From Deltaproteobacteria bacterium YD0425bin51 (lineage in GTDB: Bacteria > Desulfobacterota > Desulfobacteria > Desulfobacterales > YD0425bin51), in the NCBI GenBank assembly GCA_002753225.1, contig PDZS01000007.1, forward strand, positions 1 to 64,000: DNA of 64,000 nt. Reading direction: 5' to 3'. Below, piece after piece: positions 22,991-33,000 of this stretch. The number at the start of each line of letters is the position of its first letter. The first letter of the stretch is position 1. Position numbers and translations under genes: made by a program. Under the pieces are notes generated by a model. That model ran no database searches and was not told the DNA's origin. It saw only the letters and a list, made by a program, of their open reading frames with translations.

Positions 22991-25743
22991 TGGTGCATAT
23001 TAGAAAAATTATTTTTGTGTTTATCCTCATTTTAACAAGCTGCAGTAATATTTCCCTTCCTCCACCTACTGTAAAAGAAGGTATTTTAGATTTAACTAAT
23101 TGGAATTTTAAACATAATAGAGTCATATCATTAAATGGCGAGTGGGAGTTTTATTGGAAAAAATTGCTAACGCCATCTGATTTTAAAATTGAAAGTTCGA
23201 AAGAGCCAAAAGATTACATAATTGTTCCTTCTATTTGGAATGGATATAATTTAAAAAATACAAAACTTACTGGTTTTGGTTATGCAACCTATAGAGTTAA
23301 AGTTCTTTTAGATGATTATTATGATAATCTATCTTTTAAAATGGATGATGTTGGAACAGCCTATACAATATATGTTAATGGCAAAAAGATACATGATGTT
23401 GGAAAGGTAGGAACCACAAGAGATAACTCGTCTCCTAGATATTTTCCATGCATCGTAGATATTAAAAATAATGAAAAGTTTTTAGATATAATAATAAATT
23501 TATCTAATTTCCATCATAGAAAAGGAGGGCTTTGGTCAAGCATTACATTAGGCTTCCACAATGATATATATAAAATAAGAGAACATGCAGTTGCTTTTGA
23601 TGTTTTTCTTGTTGGAAGTCTTTTAATAATGGGTTTTTATCATATAGGGCTTTTTATTGTAAGAAGAAAAGATAGATCAACTCTCTATTTTGGTACTTTC
23701 TGTTTTCTATTTTCTTTAAGAATTCTTCTTACAAATGATATGTTTTTTATCTACATTTTTCCAGGTATTAAATGGGAGTTTCAGGTTAAATTAGAATATT
23801 TAAGCTTTTATATGGCGCTTCCCATTTTTTTAATGTTTGTTCAAAGTATATTTAAAAATCAATTTTCAAAATTGATAGATTATATTGTTAAGCCTTTATC
23901 AATAATCTTTTCAATATTTGTAATAGTTACGCCTGTAAGATTTTTTTCTCACACTCTTATTTGTTTTCAAATTCTAACTTTCATAACTAGTATTTATATG
24001 CTCTATGTTTTGTTTAAAGCAAGTCTTTCCAAAAAAAAAGATGCCTCAATTTTTGTTACTGGTTTTATTATATTATTTTTCTCTATAATAAATGATATTT
24101 TATCTAATCATCTTATTTTAAGCACAATATATTTAGCTCCTTTTGGCTTTTTTATTTTTATTTTTTTTCAAGCATCCATTATTTCTTTTAGATTTTCAAA
24201 AGCATTTCATACTGCTGAAACAATGGAAGCAAAATTTCGTCAGATTTTTGAAAATACTGTTGAAGGAATTTTTCAGATATCTCCTGATGGTTTTTTCATA
24301 AGCGCAAACCCATCAATGGCCAAAATATTGGGATATGAATCTGTGAAAGAATTACTTGAAGTTAATATAAAAAATCAAACTGATTTTACTGAAGCTTTAA
24401 AAAAAGAAGGACAAATTATTGGTTACGAATTTCATGGAATACGTAAAAACAATAAAATTTTCTGGGCATCAGTTTCAGTTAGAAGCGTTTTTGATGATAA
24501 AGGTAAAATAATTTATTATGAAGGCTCTATGATAGATATAACTGAACGTAAAGAAAAGGAGAGGGCAGAAAGAGATGAACAGACTGCTAAAGCTGCTACA
24601 GAAGCTAAAAGTGCATTTCTTGCCAATATGAGCCATGAAATCAGAACTCCAATGAATGCAGTAATAGGATTTACTGAACTGGCAATTAGAACCGATATCA
24701 TCGACAAAAAGCAAGATTACTTAACTAAAATTAAAACTTCTGCCAAAACTCTTTTAGGAATTATTAATGATATTCTAGATTTTTCTAAAATTGAAGCTGG
24801 AAAGCTAAGTTTAGAATACTCAAATTTCGATCTTCAAGAAGTTATGGACAATATATATGATATGTTTATAAATAAAGCTTATGAAAAATCTATATCCCTT
24901 AATATTTCAATCTCAAATGACATCCCGTCATTGCTAACTGGAGATCCTTTACGACTTAATCAAGTACTAGTAAATCTAATAAATAATGCCCTGAAATTTA
25001 CAAAAGAGGGAGAAATACATATTAGTCTCAAAGCTGAAGAGTTTTTTTCTGATAATAAAGTCAAACTTTGTTTTTCAGTTAAAGATACAGGAATTGGCAT
25101 TTCTATTGATCAATTAAATAAACTTTTTGAACCCTTTGTTCAGGCTGATACTTCTATTACAAGGAAATATGGAGGAACTGGGCTTGGCTTATCTATTAGT
25201 AAAGCTCTTGTAGAACTTATGGGGGGTAAAATCTGGGCAGAAAGTGAAGTCTCAAAAGGAAGTTCTTTTTATTTCAATGCTATATTTGGCGTGCAGGAAA
25301 ATAATAAGAAAATTGTAAGTAGTCTAAGATTGAAAACTGATAAATCAAAGGAAAGTGTAAAGTCTCTAAAAGGTATTCAAATTCTTCTTGTAGAAGATAA
25401 TACATTTAATCAGCAGATAGCTTCAGAACTCTTGAAAAGCAAAGGTATTTTTGTAAGCGTTGCAGATAACGGAGTTGCTGGGCTTAATATGATAAAAAAA
25501 TCAAAGTTTGACGTGATACTTATGGATATTCAGATGCCTGAAATGGATGGATATGAAACAACAATTGCAATTCGAGAATGGGAGAAAGATAAAAACTGTA
25601 AAACACCGATAATTGCAATGACTGCTAATATGACTGAAGACAGGGAAAAGTGTTTTGAAGTTGGAATGGATGATTATGTTACAAAGCCAATAGATCCTGA
25701 TTATCTTTTAGAAACAATTCAGAAATGGGTAAAAAATGACTAA
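22990..25743 (+). CDS. membrane hybrid histidine kinase (7TMR-DISMED2, 7TM, PAS, HisKA, HATPase, REC)
   Basis: A 917-residue kinase beginning with a lipoprotein-like signal (ILILTSCSN, Cys about 18). Domains: DISMED2 jelly-roll sensor (about 30-185, GEWEFYWKK, YATYRVKV), seven TM helices (from LLIMGFYHIGLFIVRRKD), PAS (about 415-530, FENTVEGIFQISPDG), HisKA H549 ([12 protein letters not shown]), HATPase (LINNALKFT; DTGIGIS; GTGLGLSISKAL) and one REC (about 795-912, [11 protein letters not shown]). DISMED2 domains are thought to bind carbohydrates or other small ligands. It is the intact counterpart of the frameshifted kinase at 13210. The MNT gene starts inside its last codons (8-bp overlap). 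Confidence 0.93.
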   Translation: MVHIRKIIFVFILILTSCSNISLPPPTVKEGILDLTNWNFKHNRVISLNGEWEFYWKKLLTPSDFKIESSKEPKDYIIVPSIWNGYNLKNTKLTGFGYATYRVKVLLDDYYDNLSFKMDDVGTAYTIYVNGKKIHDVGKVGTTRDNSSPRYFPCIVDIKNNEKFLDIIINLSNFHHRKGGLWSSITLGFHNDIYKIREHAVAFDVFLVGSLLIMGFYHIGLFIVRRKDRSTLYFGTFCFLFSLRILLTNDMFFIYIFPGIKWEFQVKLEYLSFYMALPIFLMFVQSIFKNQFSKLIDYIVKPLSIIFSIFVIVTPVRFFSHTLICFQILTFITSIYMLYVLFKASLSKKKDASIFVTGFIILFFSIINDILSNHLILSTIYLAPFGFFIFIFFQASIISFRFSKAFHTAETMEAKFRQIFENTVEGIFQISPDGFFISANPSMAKILGYESVKELLEVNIKNQTDFTEALKKEGQIIGYEFHGIRKNNKIFWASVSVRSVFDDKGKIIYYEGSMIDITERKEKERAERDEQTAKAATEAKSAFLANMSHEIRTPMNAVIGFTELAIRTDIIDKKQDYLTKIKTSAKTLLGIINDILDFSKIEAGKLSLEYSNFDLQEVMDNIYDMFINKAYEKSISLNISISNDIPSLLTGDPLRLNQVLVNLINNALKFTKEGEIHISLKAEEFFSDNKVKLCFSVKDTGIGISIDQLNKLFEPFVQADTSITRKYGGTGLGLSISKALVELMGGKIWAESEVSKGSSFYFNAIFGVQENNKKIVSSLRLKTDKSKESVKSLKGIQILLVEDNTFNQQIASELLKSKGIFVSVADNGVAGLNMIKKSKFDVILMDIQMPEMDGYETTIAIREWEKDKNCKTPIIAMTANMTEDREKCFEVGMDDYVTKPIDPDYLLETIQKWVKND

Positions 25744-26050
25744 AGATGAAATTATAAAACTTGTTAAAAATGCTGTCTATGGAATAGAACCTAATGCAGA
25801 AATCATACTATTTGGTTCACGATCACGCGGAGATTATGAATTTGATTCAGACTGGGATTTTTTAATATTGGTAGATGGTGCATTAAGTGATAAAAAAATA
25901 AAATGGATTAGAAATAAACTTTACGAAGTTGAATTGGAATGTGGAGAAGTAATATCTCAAATAATACGCAGCCATAATGATTGGAATAGTCAATTATATA
26001 AAATTATGCCTTTTTATAAAAAGATTGAACAGGAAGGTATTAGACTGTGA
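25736..26050 (+). CDS. MNT-type nucleotidyltransferase domain protein (antitoxin-like)
   Basis: A 104-residue minimal nucleotidyltransferase with the active-site signature FGSRSRGDYEFDSDWD (GS..SRG followed by DxD). Such MNT proteins are encoded with HEPN proteins and in several cases act as antitoxins that AMPylate the HEPN partner. The next gene is a HEPN protein overlapping by four bases. The start lies within the last codons of the upstream kinase, so it may be read from the signalling operon; a separate promoter was not seen. Confidence 0.88.
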   Translation: MTKDEIIKLVKNAVYGIEPNAEIILFGSRSRGDYEFDSDWDFLILVDGALSDKKIKWIRNKLYEVELECGEVISQIIRSHNDWNSQLYKIMPFYKKIEQEGIRL

Positions 26051-26448
26051 CTCCAACAATCTATGATTTAGTCTCTTATCGTTTAAAAAGGTCTAATGAT
26101 TCGTTTGAAGAAGCAAAAATTTTATCAAGCGCAGAACATTGGAACGCCTGCGTTAATCGTTTGTACTATGCCTGTTTTTATGCGGTATCTGCACTGCTAT
26201 CAATTGATAATTTGTCTTCTTCCAAACACACAGGAATAAGAAGCTTTTTTAATCAATTTTATGTAAAAACAGAAAAAATATCAAAGGATAATGCAAGTAT
26301 TTATAATGACCTATTTCAACTCCGCCAAGAAGGCGATTATTTTGATTTTCTTGAGTTTAAAGAATCTCAAGTCAAGCCTCTGATTGCAGACGTAGATATG
26401 TTTCTTGAAAATATCAAACAAATTATTGAAATAAAATTAAGGAGTTGA
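26047..26448 (+). CDS. HEPN domain protein (toxin-like partner of MNT)
   Basis: A 133-residue all-helical HEPN protein starting at GTG 26047, overlapping the MNT gene by ATG/GTGA-style coupling. The HEPN signature is CVNRLYYACFYAVSALL, with the later LRQEGDYFDF block typical of the UPF0332/pfam05168 subgroup. The RX4-6H ribonuclease motif of toxic HEPN proteins is not evident, so ribonuclease activity is uncertain. Together with the MNT it forms a probable toxin-antitoxin or ligand-binding pair at the left edge of the defence island. Confidence 0.85.
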   Translation: MTPTIYDLVSYRLKRSNDSFEEAKILSSAEHWNACVNRLYYACFYAVSALLSIDNLSSSKHTGIRSFFNQFYVKTEKISKDNASIYNDLFQLRQEGDYFDFLEFKESQVKPLIADVDMFLENIKQIIEIKLRS

Positions 26449-26457
26449 AAATATTTC

Positions 26458-26568
26458 TTGTTCCCACGCTCTGCGTGAGAACACCTTCTCAGACGCTCTG
26501 CGTCCTTTGTGATGGAAGCAGAGCGTCCGGTGAAGCCATTCCAACTCAGAGCGTTGGAACGAGAACAA
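26458..26568. repeat. MITE/REP-like palindromic repeat
   Basis: A GC-richer block in AT-rich intergenic DNA with ends TTGTTC and GAACAA in inverted orientation and several internal copies of the CGCTCTG core in both orientations (ACGCTCTGCGT, CAGAGCGT). This layout resembles dispersed non-coding palindromic repeats seen in many environmental bacteria. No transposase is nearby. Confidence 0.7.
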
Positions 26569-26857
26569 TGTCCATTTTTTAAAAGCTGTAAAGAGTCCGT
26601 TATATAAATAGAATAGAACAAAAAAATTGTTAGATGTCCTATCTTAAATGCATAATTACATAAAACTCAAATTTTTTGATTTCCACAAAATTCCTTGAAG
26701 AACAATAAATATAAGATCGCTGTAATTTCCCTACTATTTTTTACTTATAGTTTTTGTTGACTTTCAAGACATTATTGCTTTATTAAAAAATATTCATTAA
26801 TTAAACGATCTATATTTTTCACAAATTGTAAATAAATATTAAAAAAATAAAGGTTAT
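26569..26857. other. AT-rich intergenic region upstream of the Zorya-like operon
   Basis: Apart from the palindromic repeat before it, this stretch holds no ORF. A weak promoter candidate for the zorA-like gene is TTGACT (26757-26762) with TTATTA 17 bases later (26780-26785). AAAGG precedes the ATG at 26858. Confidence 0.35.
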
Positions 26858-28657
26858 ATGAATATTAATCAACATTGGATAAATAAGTATTTCGAAATGC
26901 TTTTCCCATATAAATCATTATTTGTTTGTGATAGCAATACACTTACAGCTTGGTGGGTAGCTGTAACAATAATCTTTTTTTTTCTTGAATGGGGGTTGTT
27001 TTATTCTTTTCTTCATCCAATTAAAAAATCTTTACAAATCACTAATGAACAAGCAATTCAGAACAATATGCTTTTGAAGGAGCAATGGAAAGCTTATTGG
27101 TCGACTTTTTTTTGTAAAGAAGGTTTACGAAAGAAGACAGCGGAATCAGCTAATCTCTTCTTTTCTGCTCAGATACTTATAGATCAAAAATTAAATATTC
27201 GCTGGTGGTTAGGAATACCAAGTATTTTAGTTGGGTTTGGTATTCTGGGTACTTTTGTTGGTTTAACCTTTGGTGTTTCCAGTTTTAATACAGATTCGAT
27301 TGAAAAAATCCAAGGAAGTATTAAAGTTCTTCTTTCTGGTATGAGTACAGCTTTTGCCTCATCTGTCTGGGGAATGGCTCTATCCATTGTGTTTGGGTGG
27401 ATTGAAAAAATTTTAATCAACTCTGTTTCAAATCAGGGACAACGCTTTTGCGAAAAACTTGATGAAAAGTTTCTTCTTTCCAAGATTGATGAAAAGAAAT
27501 GGATGTTAGAAGATCAAGAGGAAATCTTAAAAAAAAATTTTGTTTTTCACAATGAAAATAATCAGGAGATACTCCCATCTTTCGTTTTAAGGGATTTAAG
27601 AAAAGAATCTATTGAACAAACAACGGCATTAAAGTCTTTCTCAACAGATATTGCAGATGGAATCAAAATTTCAAATGAAACAATTGCTGGATTTGCTGAA
27701 AGTTTAAGTAACGGAATGTCAATCGTTTTAAAAGAAAATTTTACTCATACAGTGGTTGATTTTAAAAAAGCTGTTGATAATTTAAAGGAAGAAAAAAATG
27801 AGTCAACTGGGGATTTTATTGAAAAAATTGTTTCAAGACTAGAAAATGTCATTGCTTCAGTTTCTCAACAATTGCTTTCCACTGTTACCAATGCTACAAA
27901 GATACAAATTGAGAATTTGGCTGAGATGTTAGGGAATGCAGGTGAGAGCATTAAGCAATTACCTATTGTGTTGAATAAAGTAATTCAAGAATTTCAAGAA
28001 TCCATTAGTGTTATGCAGAAATCAATTGCTGAAACATCAGAAAAGACAATTCAGGAAACTCTTGATTCTGCTAAAGTTCTCAATAGTATCATGAATGAAA
28101 CTTCGGAGAGAATTAACCAAGGAACGAATGAAACTATTGATAAAATTGCTCAAAGTATGCTTGAGTTAACTCAAAAATTGGATTCATGTATAAGTTCAAT
28201 CGAAAAAATGCTTTCTAAGGCTGATTCAACTTCACAACAGTTTGCTGAAACGGTTGAGTCTTTGCAAAAAAATACTATTAAAATGATGGCTTTTCAATCA
28301 AATCAAATTATTGACTTTAAAAAAAACATTGAACAGTCTCGTAATATCTATTCTGAGGCAACGAGTAAAGTTATTGAAAAAATGACAGAAGCCATGAGTA
28401 ACAAAATTGTTCTTTCAACACAAATGAATGATTCTACAAATTTATCAAAAAATACTTCTACAGATTCTAATATTTCAACTAATGAATTTGGGCTTGCTTT
28501 TAATGATGCTATAGAAAAATATGAAAAAGAACTAATATTACAAGCATTATATCATGCTAAAGGAGTTAAAGCAAAAGCGGCAGAGCTTTTAAAAATGAAT
28601 AGAACAACTCTTGTTGAAAAAATTAAAAAACTAAACTTAATTGAAATTTTTCAATGA
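26858..28657 (+). CDS. zorA: ZorA-like MotA/TolQ/ExbB-family protein with C-terminal Fis-type HTH
   Basis: A 599-residue protein. TM1 at about 27-55 (WWVAVTIIFFFLEWGLFYSF), TM2 about 118-142 (IPSILVGFGILGTFVGLTFGV), TM3 about 158-186 (SGMSTAFASSVWGMALSIVFGWI), in the MotA/TolQ stator arrangement, then a coiled-coil cytoplasmic tail of some 350 residues as in Zorya ZorA. The last ~45 residues (KYEKELILQALYHAKGVKAK, then AAELLKMNRTTLVEKIKKL) form a textbook Fis/HTH_8 DNA-binding domain like that at the C-terminus of NtrC-type regulators. This is unexpected for a membrane stator. After the TGA stop the same frame stays open for 48 codons up to the zorB ribosome site. In Zorya the ZorA5B2 motor is thought to sense phage invasion at the membrane and signal through its tail. 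Confidence 0.8.
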   Translation: MNINQHWINKYFEMLFPYKSLFVCDSNTLTAWWVAVTIIFFFLEWGLFYSFLHPIKKSLQITNEQAIQNNMLLKEQWKAYWSTFFCKEGLRKKTAESANLFFSAQILIDQKLNIRWWLGIPSILVGFGILGTFVGLTFGVSSFNTDSIEKIQGSIKVLLSGMSTAFASSVWGMALSIVFGWIEKILINSVSNQGQRFCEKLDEKFLLSKIDEKKWMLEDQEEILKKNFVFHNENNQEILPSFVLRDLRKESIEQTTALKSFSTDIADGIKISNETIAGFAESLSNGMSIVLKENFTHTVVDFKKAVDNLKEEKNESTGDFIEKIVSRLENVIASVSQQLLSTVTNATKIQIENLAEMLGNAGESIKQLPIVLNKVIQEFQESISVMQKSIAETSEKTIQETLDSAKVLNSIMNETSERINQGTNETIDKIAQSMLELTQKLDSCISSIEKMLSKADSTSQQFAETVESLQKNTIKMMAFQSNQIIDFKKNIEQSRNIYSEATSKVIEKMTEAMSNKIVLSTQMNDSTNLSKNTSTDSNISTNEFGLAFNDAIEKYEKELILQALYHAKGVKAKAAELLKMNRTTLVEKIKKLNLIEIFQ

Positions 28658-28811
28658 TTAGTTTTAATTGATAATTTAAAAAACTTTTTTGAACAATTTA
28701 GCCAAGCAGTTACTTCATTAGCATGTGTAACTGAAGGACTTAGAGACATTGTTGACGATTTACCAGAAATCAAAGAAAGAGAACCTGCTTCTTTGAAAGG
28801 ATGATTTATAT

Positions 28812-29582
28812 ATGTTTCCACATAAAGCCAAAACAAACTCTTTCCCAAATGAGGATAATCCTTTTGCTTTTTCAATAGGAGATTTAATGTCTGCGCTTCT
28901 TCTGATTTTTGTCCTTTTGCTTTCAGGTACAATGTTACAATTAAAAAAGCAATTGGAAATAGAGAAAGTGGATATGGAAAAATCAAAGACTGAACACAAA
29001 AAAAAGGCTGATCTTGCTCAAAAATATAGAGAGCTTCAAAACCATCTTTATGAAGATCTTAAAAGTGAATTTGAAAAAGATTTATCGAAATGGGATGCTA
29101 TTCTTGATAAAAAAAATCTTTCTATTAGGTTCAAAGAACCAGAAGTTTTATTTGAATCTGGTAAATCTTCAGTTAAGCTAAAATTTAAGGAAATTTTAAA
29201 TGATTTTTTTCCTCGCTATATCAATCTTCTTTATGAAAAACATAAAATTACAATTGAAGAAATTAGAATAGAAGGACATACGTCAAGTGAATGGTCAGAA
29301 CAATGTTCTAAGGAAGAAGCATATTTCAACAATATGAAACTATCTCAAGATAGAACAAGAACAGTTTTAGAATTTGTTTTAAACACAATAAAAAACAATG
29401 ATCTTAAAATTCAGGAATGGGCAAGAGGAAATATTACTGCCAATGGACTTTCATATAGTAAATCAATTTTAAATAGTGAAGGATATGAAGATAAGGATGC
29501 CTCACGAAGAGTAGAATTTCGGGTAAGAACTGATGCTGAAAAGCAAATTTCGGAAATAATTGAAAGTTGGGAAGAAAAATAA
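28812..29582 (+). CDS. zorB: ZorB-like MotB/OmpA-domain protein
   Basis: A 256-residue protein with a single TM helix at residues ~17-39 (FSIGDLMSALLLIFVLLL), preceded by a short cytoplasmic N-terminus and containing the Asp (SIGDLM) expected to carry ions in MotB-like stators. A coiled coil follows, then an OmpA-like peptidoglycan-binding domain (about 105-245; IEEIRIEGHTSSEW, SQDRTRTVLEFV, RRVEFRV). The pairing with the upstream MotA-like protein is the core of Zorya systems. An AAAGGATG-type ribosome site lies just upstream of ATG 28812. Confidence 0.82.
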   Translation: MFPHKAKTNSFPNEDNPFAFSIGDLMSALLLIFVLLLSGTMLQLKKQLEIEKVDMEKSKTEHKKKADLAQKYRELQNHLYEDLKSEFEKDLSKWDAILDKKNLSIRFKEPEVLFESGKSSVKLKFKEILNDFFPRYINLLYEKHKITIEEIRIEGHTSSEWSEQCSKEEAYFNNMKLSQDRTRTVLEFVLNTIKNNDLKIQEWARGNITANGLSYSKSILNSEGYEDKDASRRVEFRVRTDAEKQISEIIESWEEK

Positions 29583-29585
29583 GAT

Positions 29586-30039
29586 ATGGATATTAGAAGT
29601 ATATTAAGACTATCTACTCAATAATTTAAAATTTAACATACAAGTTCATTCATAAAATAAGATACTAAAGCATTAATAGTAGAAAAAGTAATTCAAAACT
29701 TAAAATCTATAGAGCTTTTTGAGCAAAATAAATTTATGATAAAGTCTAACAATAAAGAATCGTTAATAAAAAATTTTACTCATGTTGGTAAATAGGTGAA
29801 GTCTTTATCTTTGATTTAGAAACCAGAAAGGTAAATTTTGTCATTTCATCTTATTCTCAACAAAATAGAAAAAAATAGCCTTCATATTGGAGAGCTAAGA
29901 CAATCAAAATTTTTAAAAATGCTCAAAAACAGGTCTCAATATTATTTAAATGTCTTTCCAGAAGGTCGTTTTAGACATGCCAGTGGATGGGAGACTTTTT
30001 TTTGAAAAGTGGTTGAAATATGCAGGTGAATTAGAATGA
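29586..30039 (+). pseudogene. decayed gene in the zorC position
   Basis: Between zorB and the helicase gene there is no intact ORF, but coding-like segments occur in shifting frames. They include VEKVIQNLKSIELFEQNK, IGEVFIFDLETRKVNFVIS, then KNSLHIGELRQSKFLKMLKN with NRSQYYLNVFPEGRFRHASG, and finally (after a run of T) FEKWLKYAGELE ending in TGA at 30037-30039. That stop overlaps the helicase ATG at 30036 (ATGA), showing the lost gene was translationally coupled to it. Position and coupling match zorC of type I Zorya, of which only a short C-terminal remnant would be left. Assignment to zorC rests on position, not on a recognised motif. Confidence 0.65.
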
Positions 30040-33000
30040 CAATTGATTGGAAACTCCTTGAAAAAGAATTTGAATTCTCCTTTTTTAGAGAATCTATTTT
30101 TATTGCTTTTCAACAATGGGTTTCTTCACCATCTCCTGATGAATTTGGTATAGCTCTTTTGTTAAAAGAACTAGTCGAAAATGGAAATGCTCTTTTAGTT
30201 GATGGGAAACTTCGATTAGATTTTTTTGAATCAACTAAATTATCCACACAAGATCAAGAGCTTCTAGGATTTCCACCGTTATTTCCATTTGATTTGAAAA
30301 TTGAATCAAATGGATTTCTGCAAAAACCTGATTTTAAATACAATTACCGATTATTTACTTTTGATGGTGGTAAAGAATTGCATGGTCATGTCATTGGACC
30401 AATTGTTGAATTAGACGATAATTCGAAATATTTTCTTTCATTTGAACAGTATTCTTTAATAAACCTAATTGTAAAAGCTAATGCGTTACCAGAAAAAGAT
30501 CTTGCAGATAATCTTCTTAATCTTTTAGAAATTAAAAAAGAATCTATATGCCAAGGTGTAGTATTGGACGGATATCTTCAAAACGAAGATGTTCTTGCCC
30601 CTGAAAAAATTCAATTGAAGGTTAAAAAGAGCTCAAATAATATTATAGAAGTTTTTCCCGAAATTGAAGGAGTTGAATCAAATAAATTTGAAAAGAAATT
30701 TCAAGAGTATCCCTCAGGAAAAAGAATTTATAGCTTTGATGATAAAGATGGAAAAAGGAAAAGAGTTGTTTTTAATTCGAAGCAATTTGAAGAAATTAAA
30801 AAAATTAGAAAGGTTATAAGACCAACTGGTGAGATAAAAGAAAAAATTCTTTCTCAACCACAAGAAGTTTTTAATCCTGAAATAATTGATCTTGACCAGT
30901 TTAGTAAACGAGTAAAGGAAATTGGCTATTATAAACCTCGATTTTATCCATTTGTTTGCCCTTACAAAAGTCAATGGATTCCTGGCTTTGTTGCTGAATC
31001 TTCTTATGAAGAGCGTGAGAAAATTGAATTTACAACTCCAGAAACACTTAAAGATTTCGAAAGATCGATTCAAAAATGTAAGGCAGACGGTTCCACTTTT
31101 ATTAAGTGGAAAAATATAGATATTCCAATTAATGAAGCAGAAAGAATTTTTGATACTGCAAAAAGGCAATTTGAAGATCCATCCAAGCCTGTCAAAGTAG
31201 ACAAATCAGAACAAAAGGTTTTAATTATCAAAGAAAACATAGAATCTTTAGAACACCAAGAAACCTATGACTTATTTTCTTTGTCTCAAGAGGGTTTTAA
31301 TCATAATTTTACCTCACCTCCATTTTTAAAATCTGAATTCAAATTGTTGAATCATCAAAAGGAAGGTATTGCTTGGCTTCAAAACCTTTGTGATGATTTT
31401 TCAGGTGGCTTATTAGCGGACGATATGGGTTTGGGCAAAACCCTTCAGGTTCTTTCTTTTGTTCTTTGGCATCAAAAAAACAAAAATATAGGAAAATATC
31501 CTTATTTAATTGTTGCCCCAGTATCACTTTTAGAAAATTGGGAAAATGAATTTAAAAAATTTTTTCAAGCTTGTCCAGTTTCAATAAAAAGGTTGTATGG
31601 TGAAAATATAATATATCAAATTGATATTAAAAGTAATTCTTTAAAAGAAGATCTTTCAAATTCTATTGTTTTAACAACATATGAAACATTGAGAAGATAT
31701 CAAATTTGTATTGGAAAGATTGAATGGGCGGTTTGTGTCCTTGATGAAGCACAAAAAATTAAAACTCCAGGGACATTAGTTACAAATGCTGCTAAAGCTC
31801 TAAAAAGCAATTTTAAAATTGCTATGACTGGCACTCCTGTAGAAAATTCCCTTGTTGATTTATGGTGTATTACAGATTTTGTTGCTCCAGGTCTATTAAA
31901 AAGTGGAAAAGAATTTGCCCGTGAATATTCTAATCCATTGAAAAGTTCTGATACAGATATAAAAGCTATAGGAGAGAAACTAAGAAAGCGAATCGGTATC
32001 CACATAAAAAGACGGATGAAAGCAGATATTATGAAAGATCTTCCACCTAAAAAATTTTTTGAACTACGTGAGGAAATGCCAAATGAACAAAAAACTAGGT
32101 ATAAGATAGAAATAATAAAAGCAAATTCGGGAAAATTAGATAATAATAACGAGAGGAAGAAAAAAATATTGAGTTTTATTTTTAATCTTAGAGATATCTC
32201 CGATCACCCATATTTAAGAGAAAGTCAAATAGACCTTTTTTCAAAAGATCAAATTATATCGTCGTCAGCCAAATTAAAGATTCTTATGAAAATTTTACGC
32301 GATATAAAAGAAAAAAAAGAAAAAGCTATTGTTTTTGCAGAGCGCAGACCGACCCAAAAGATGCTTGCAAAAGTTATACGCCATGAGTTTGATCTATATC
32401 CAAGTATTATAAATGGGGATACTCCTGTTAGTCTTAAAAATCAACAATCTTCTGTTTTTAGCCGGCAACAAACAATTGACCTATTTCAAGAATTTGTAGG
32501 TTTTAATGTTATTATTATGTCTCCTCTTGCCGGAGGGGTTGGATTAAATATCACCGAAGCAAATCATGTTATTCATTATTCAAGGCATTGGAACCCTGCA
32601 AAAGAAGAGCAAGCAACAGACAGAGTTTATAGAATTGGACAAAAGAAAGAAGTTTTTGTTTATTATCCAATGGCCGTATCAAATGAATTTAAAACATTTG
32701 ACGAAATTTTAAACGAAAGGTTGCAAAGAAAAAAGGAACTGGCTACTGCTTCTTTATTTCCGACAGAAAGGGTTGAAATTAACGCAGAAGATATTTATTC
32801 TGAACTAGTCGACTTAAAATCAATGAAAATAGACTTACCTCAATTAAGGATTGAAGACATAGATAAGTTAGATGCCTATATTTTTGAGTCAGCGATTGGG
32901 GCTCTGTTTCAAAAAATGGGTTTTAGAATTTCTGTTACCACACTTTCAAATGATAAAGGAGCTGATGTTGTAGCCTTTTCAGAGAATAAAAATTTATTGA

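Noticed and set aside
26367..26621. 84-codon minus-strand ORF over the repeat after the HEPN gene
   Set aside because: Formed by the palindromic repeat itself; no coding signature.
28655..28657. zorA TGA as a selenocysteine codon
   Set aside because: No hairpin follows it and the context is a DNA-binding domain end, unlike the three UGA sites in redox proteins.
28651..28999. Minus-strand ORFs opposite the zorA-zorB junction
   Set aside because: Antisense to zorB and to the in-frame tail after zorA; no domain and no ribosome site.
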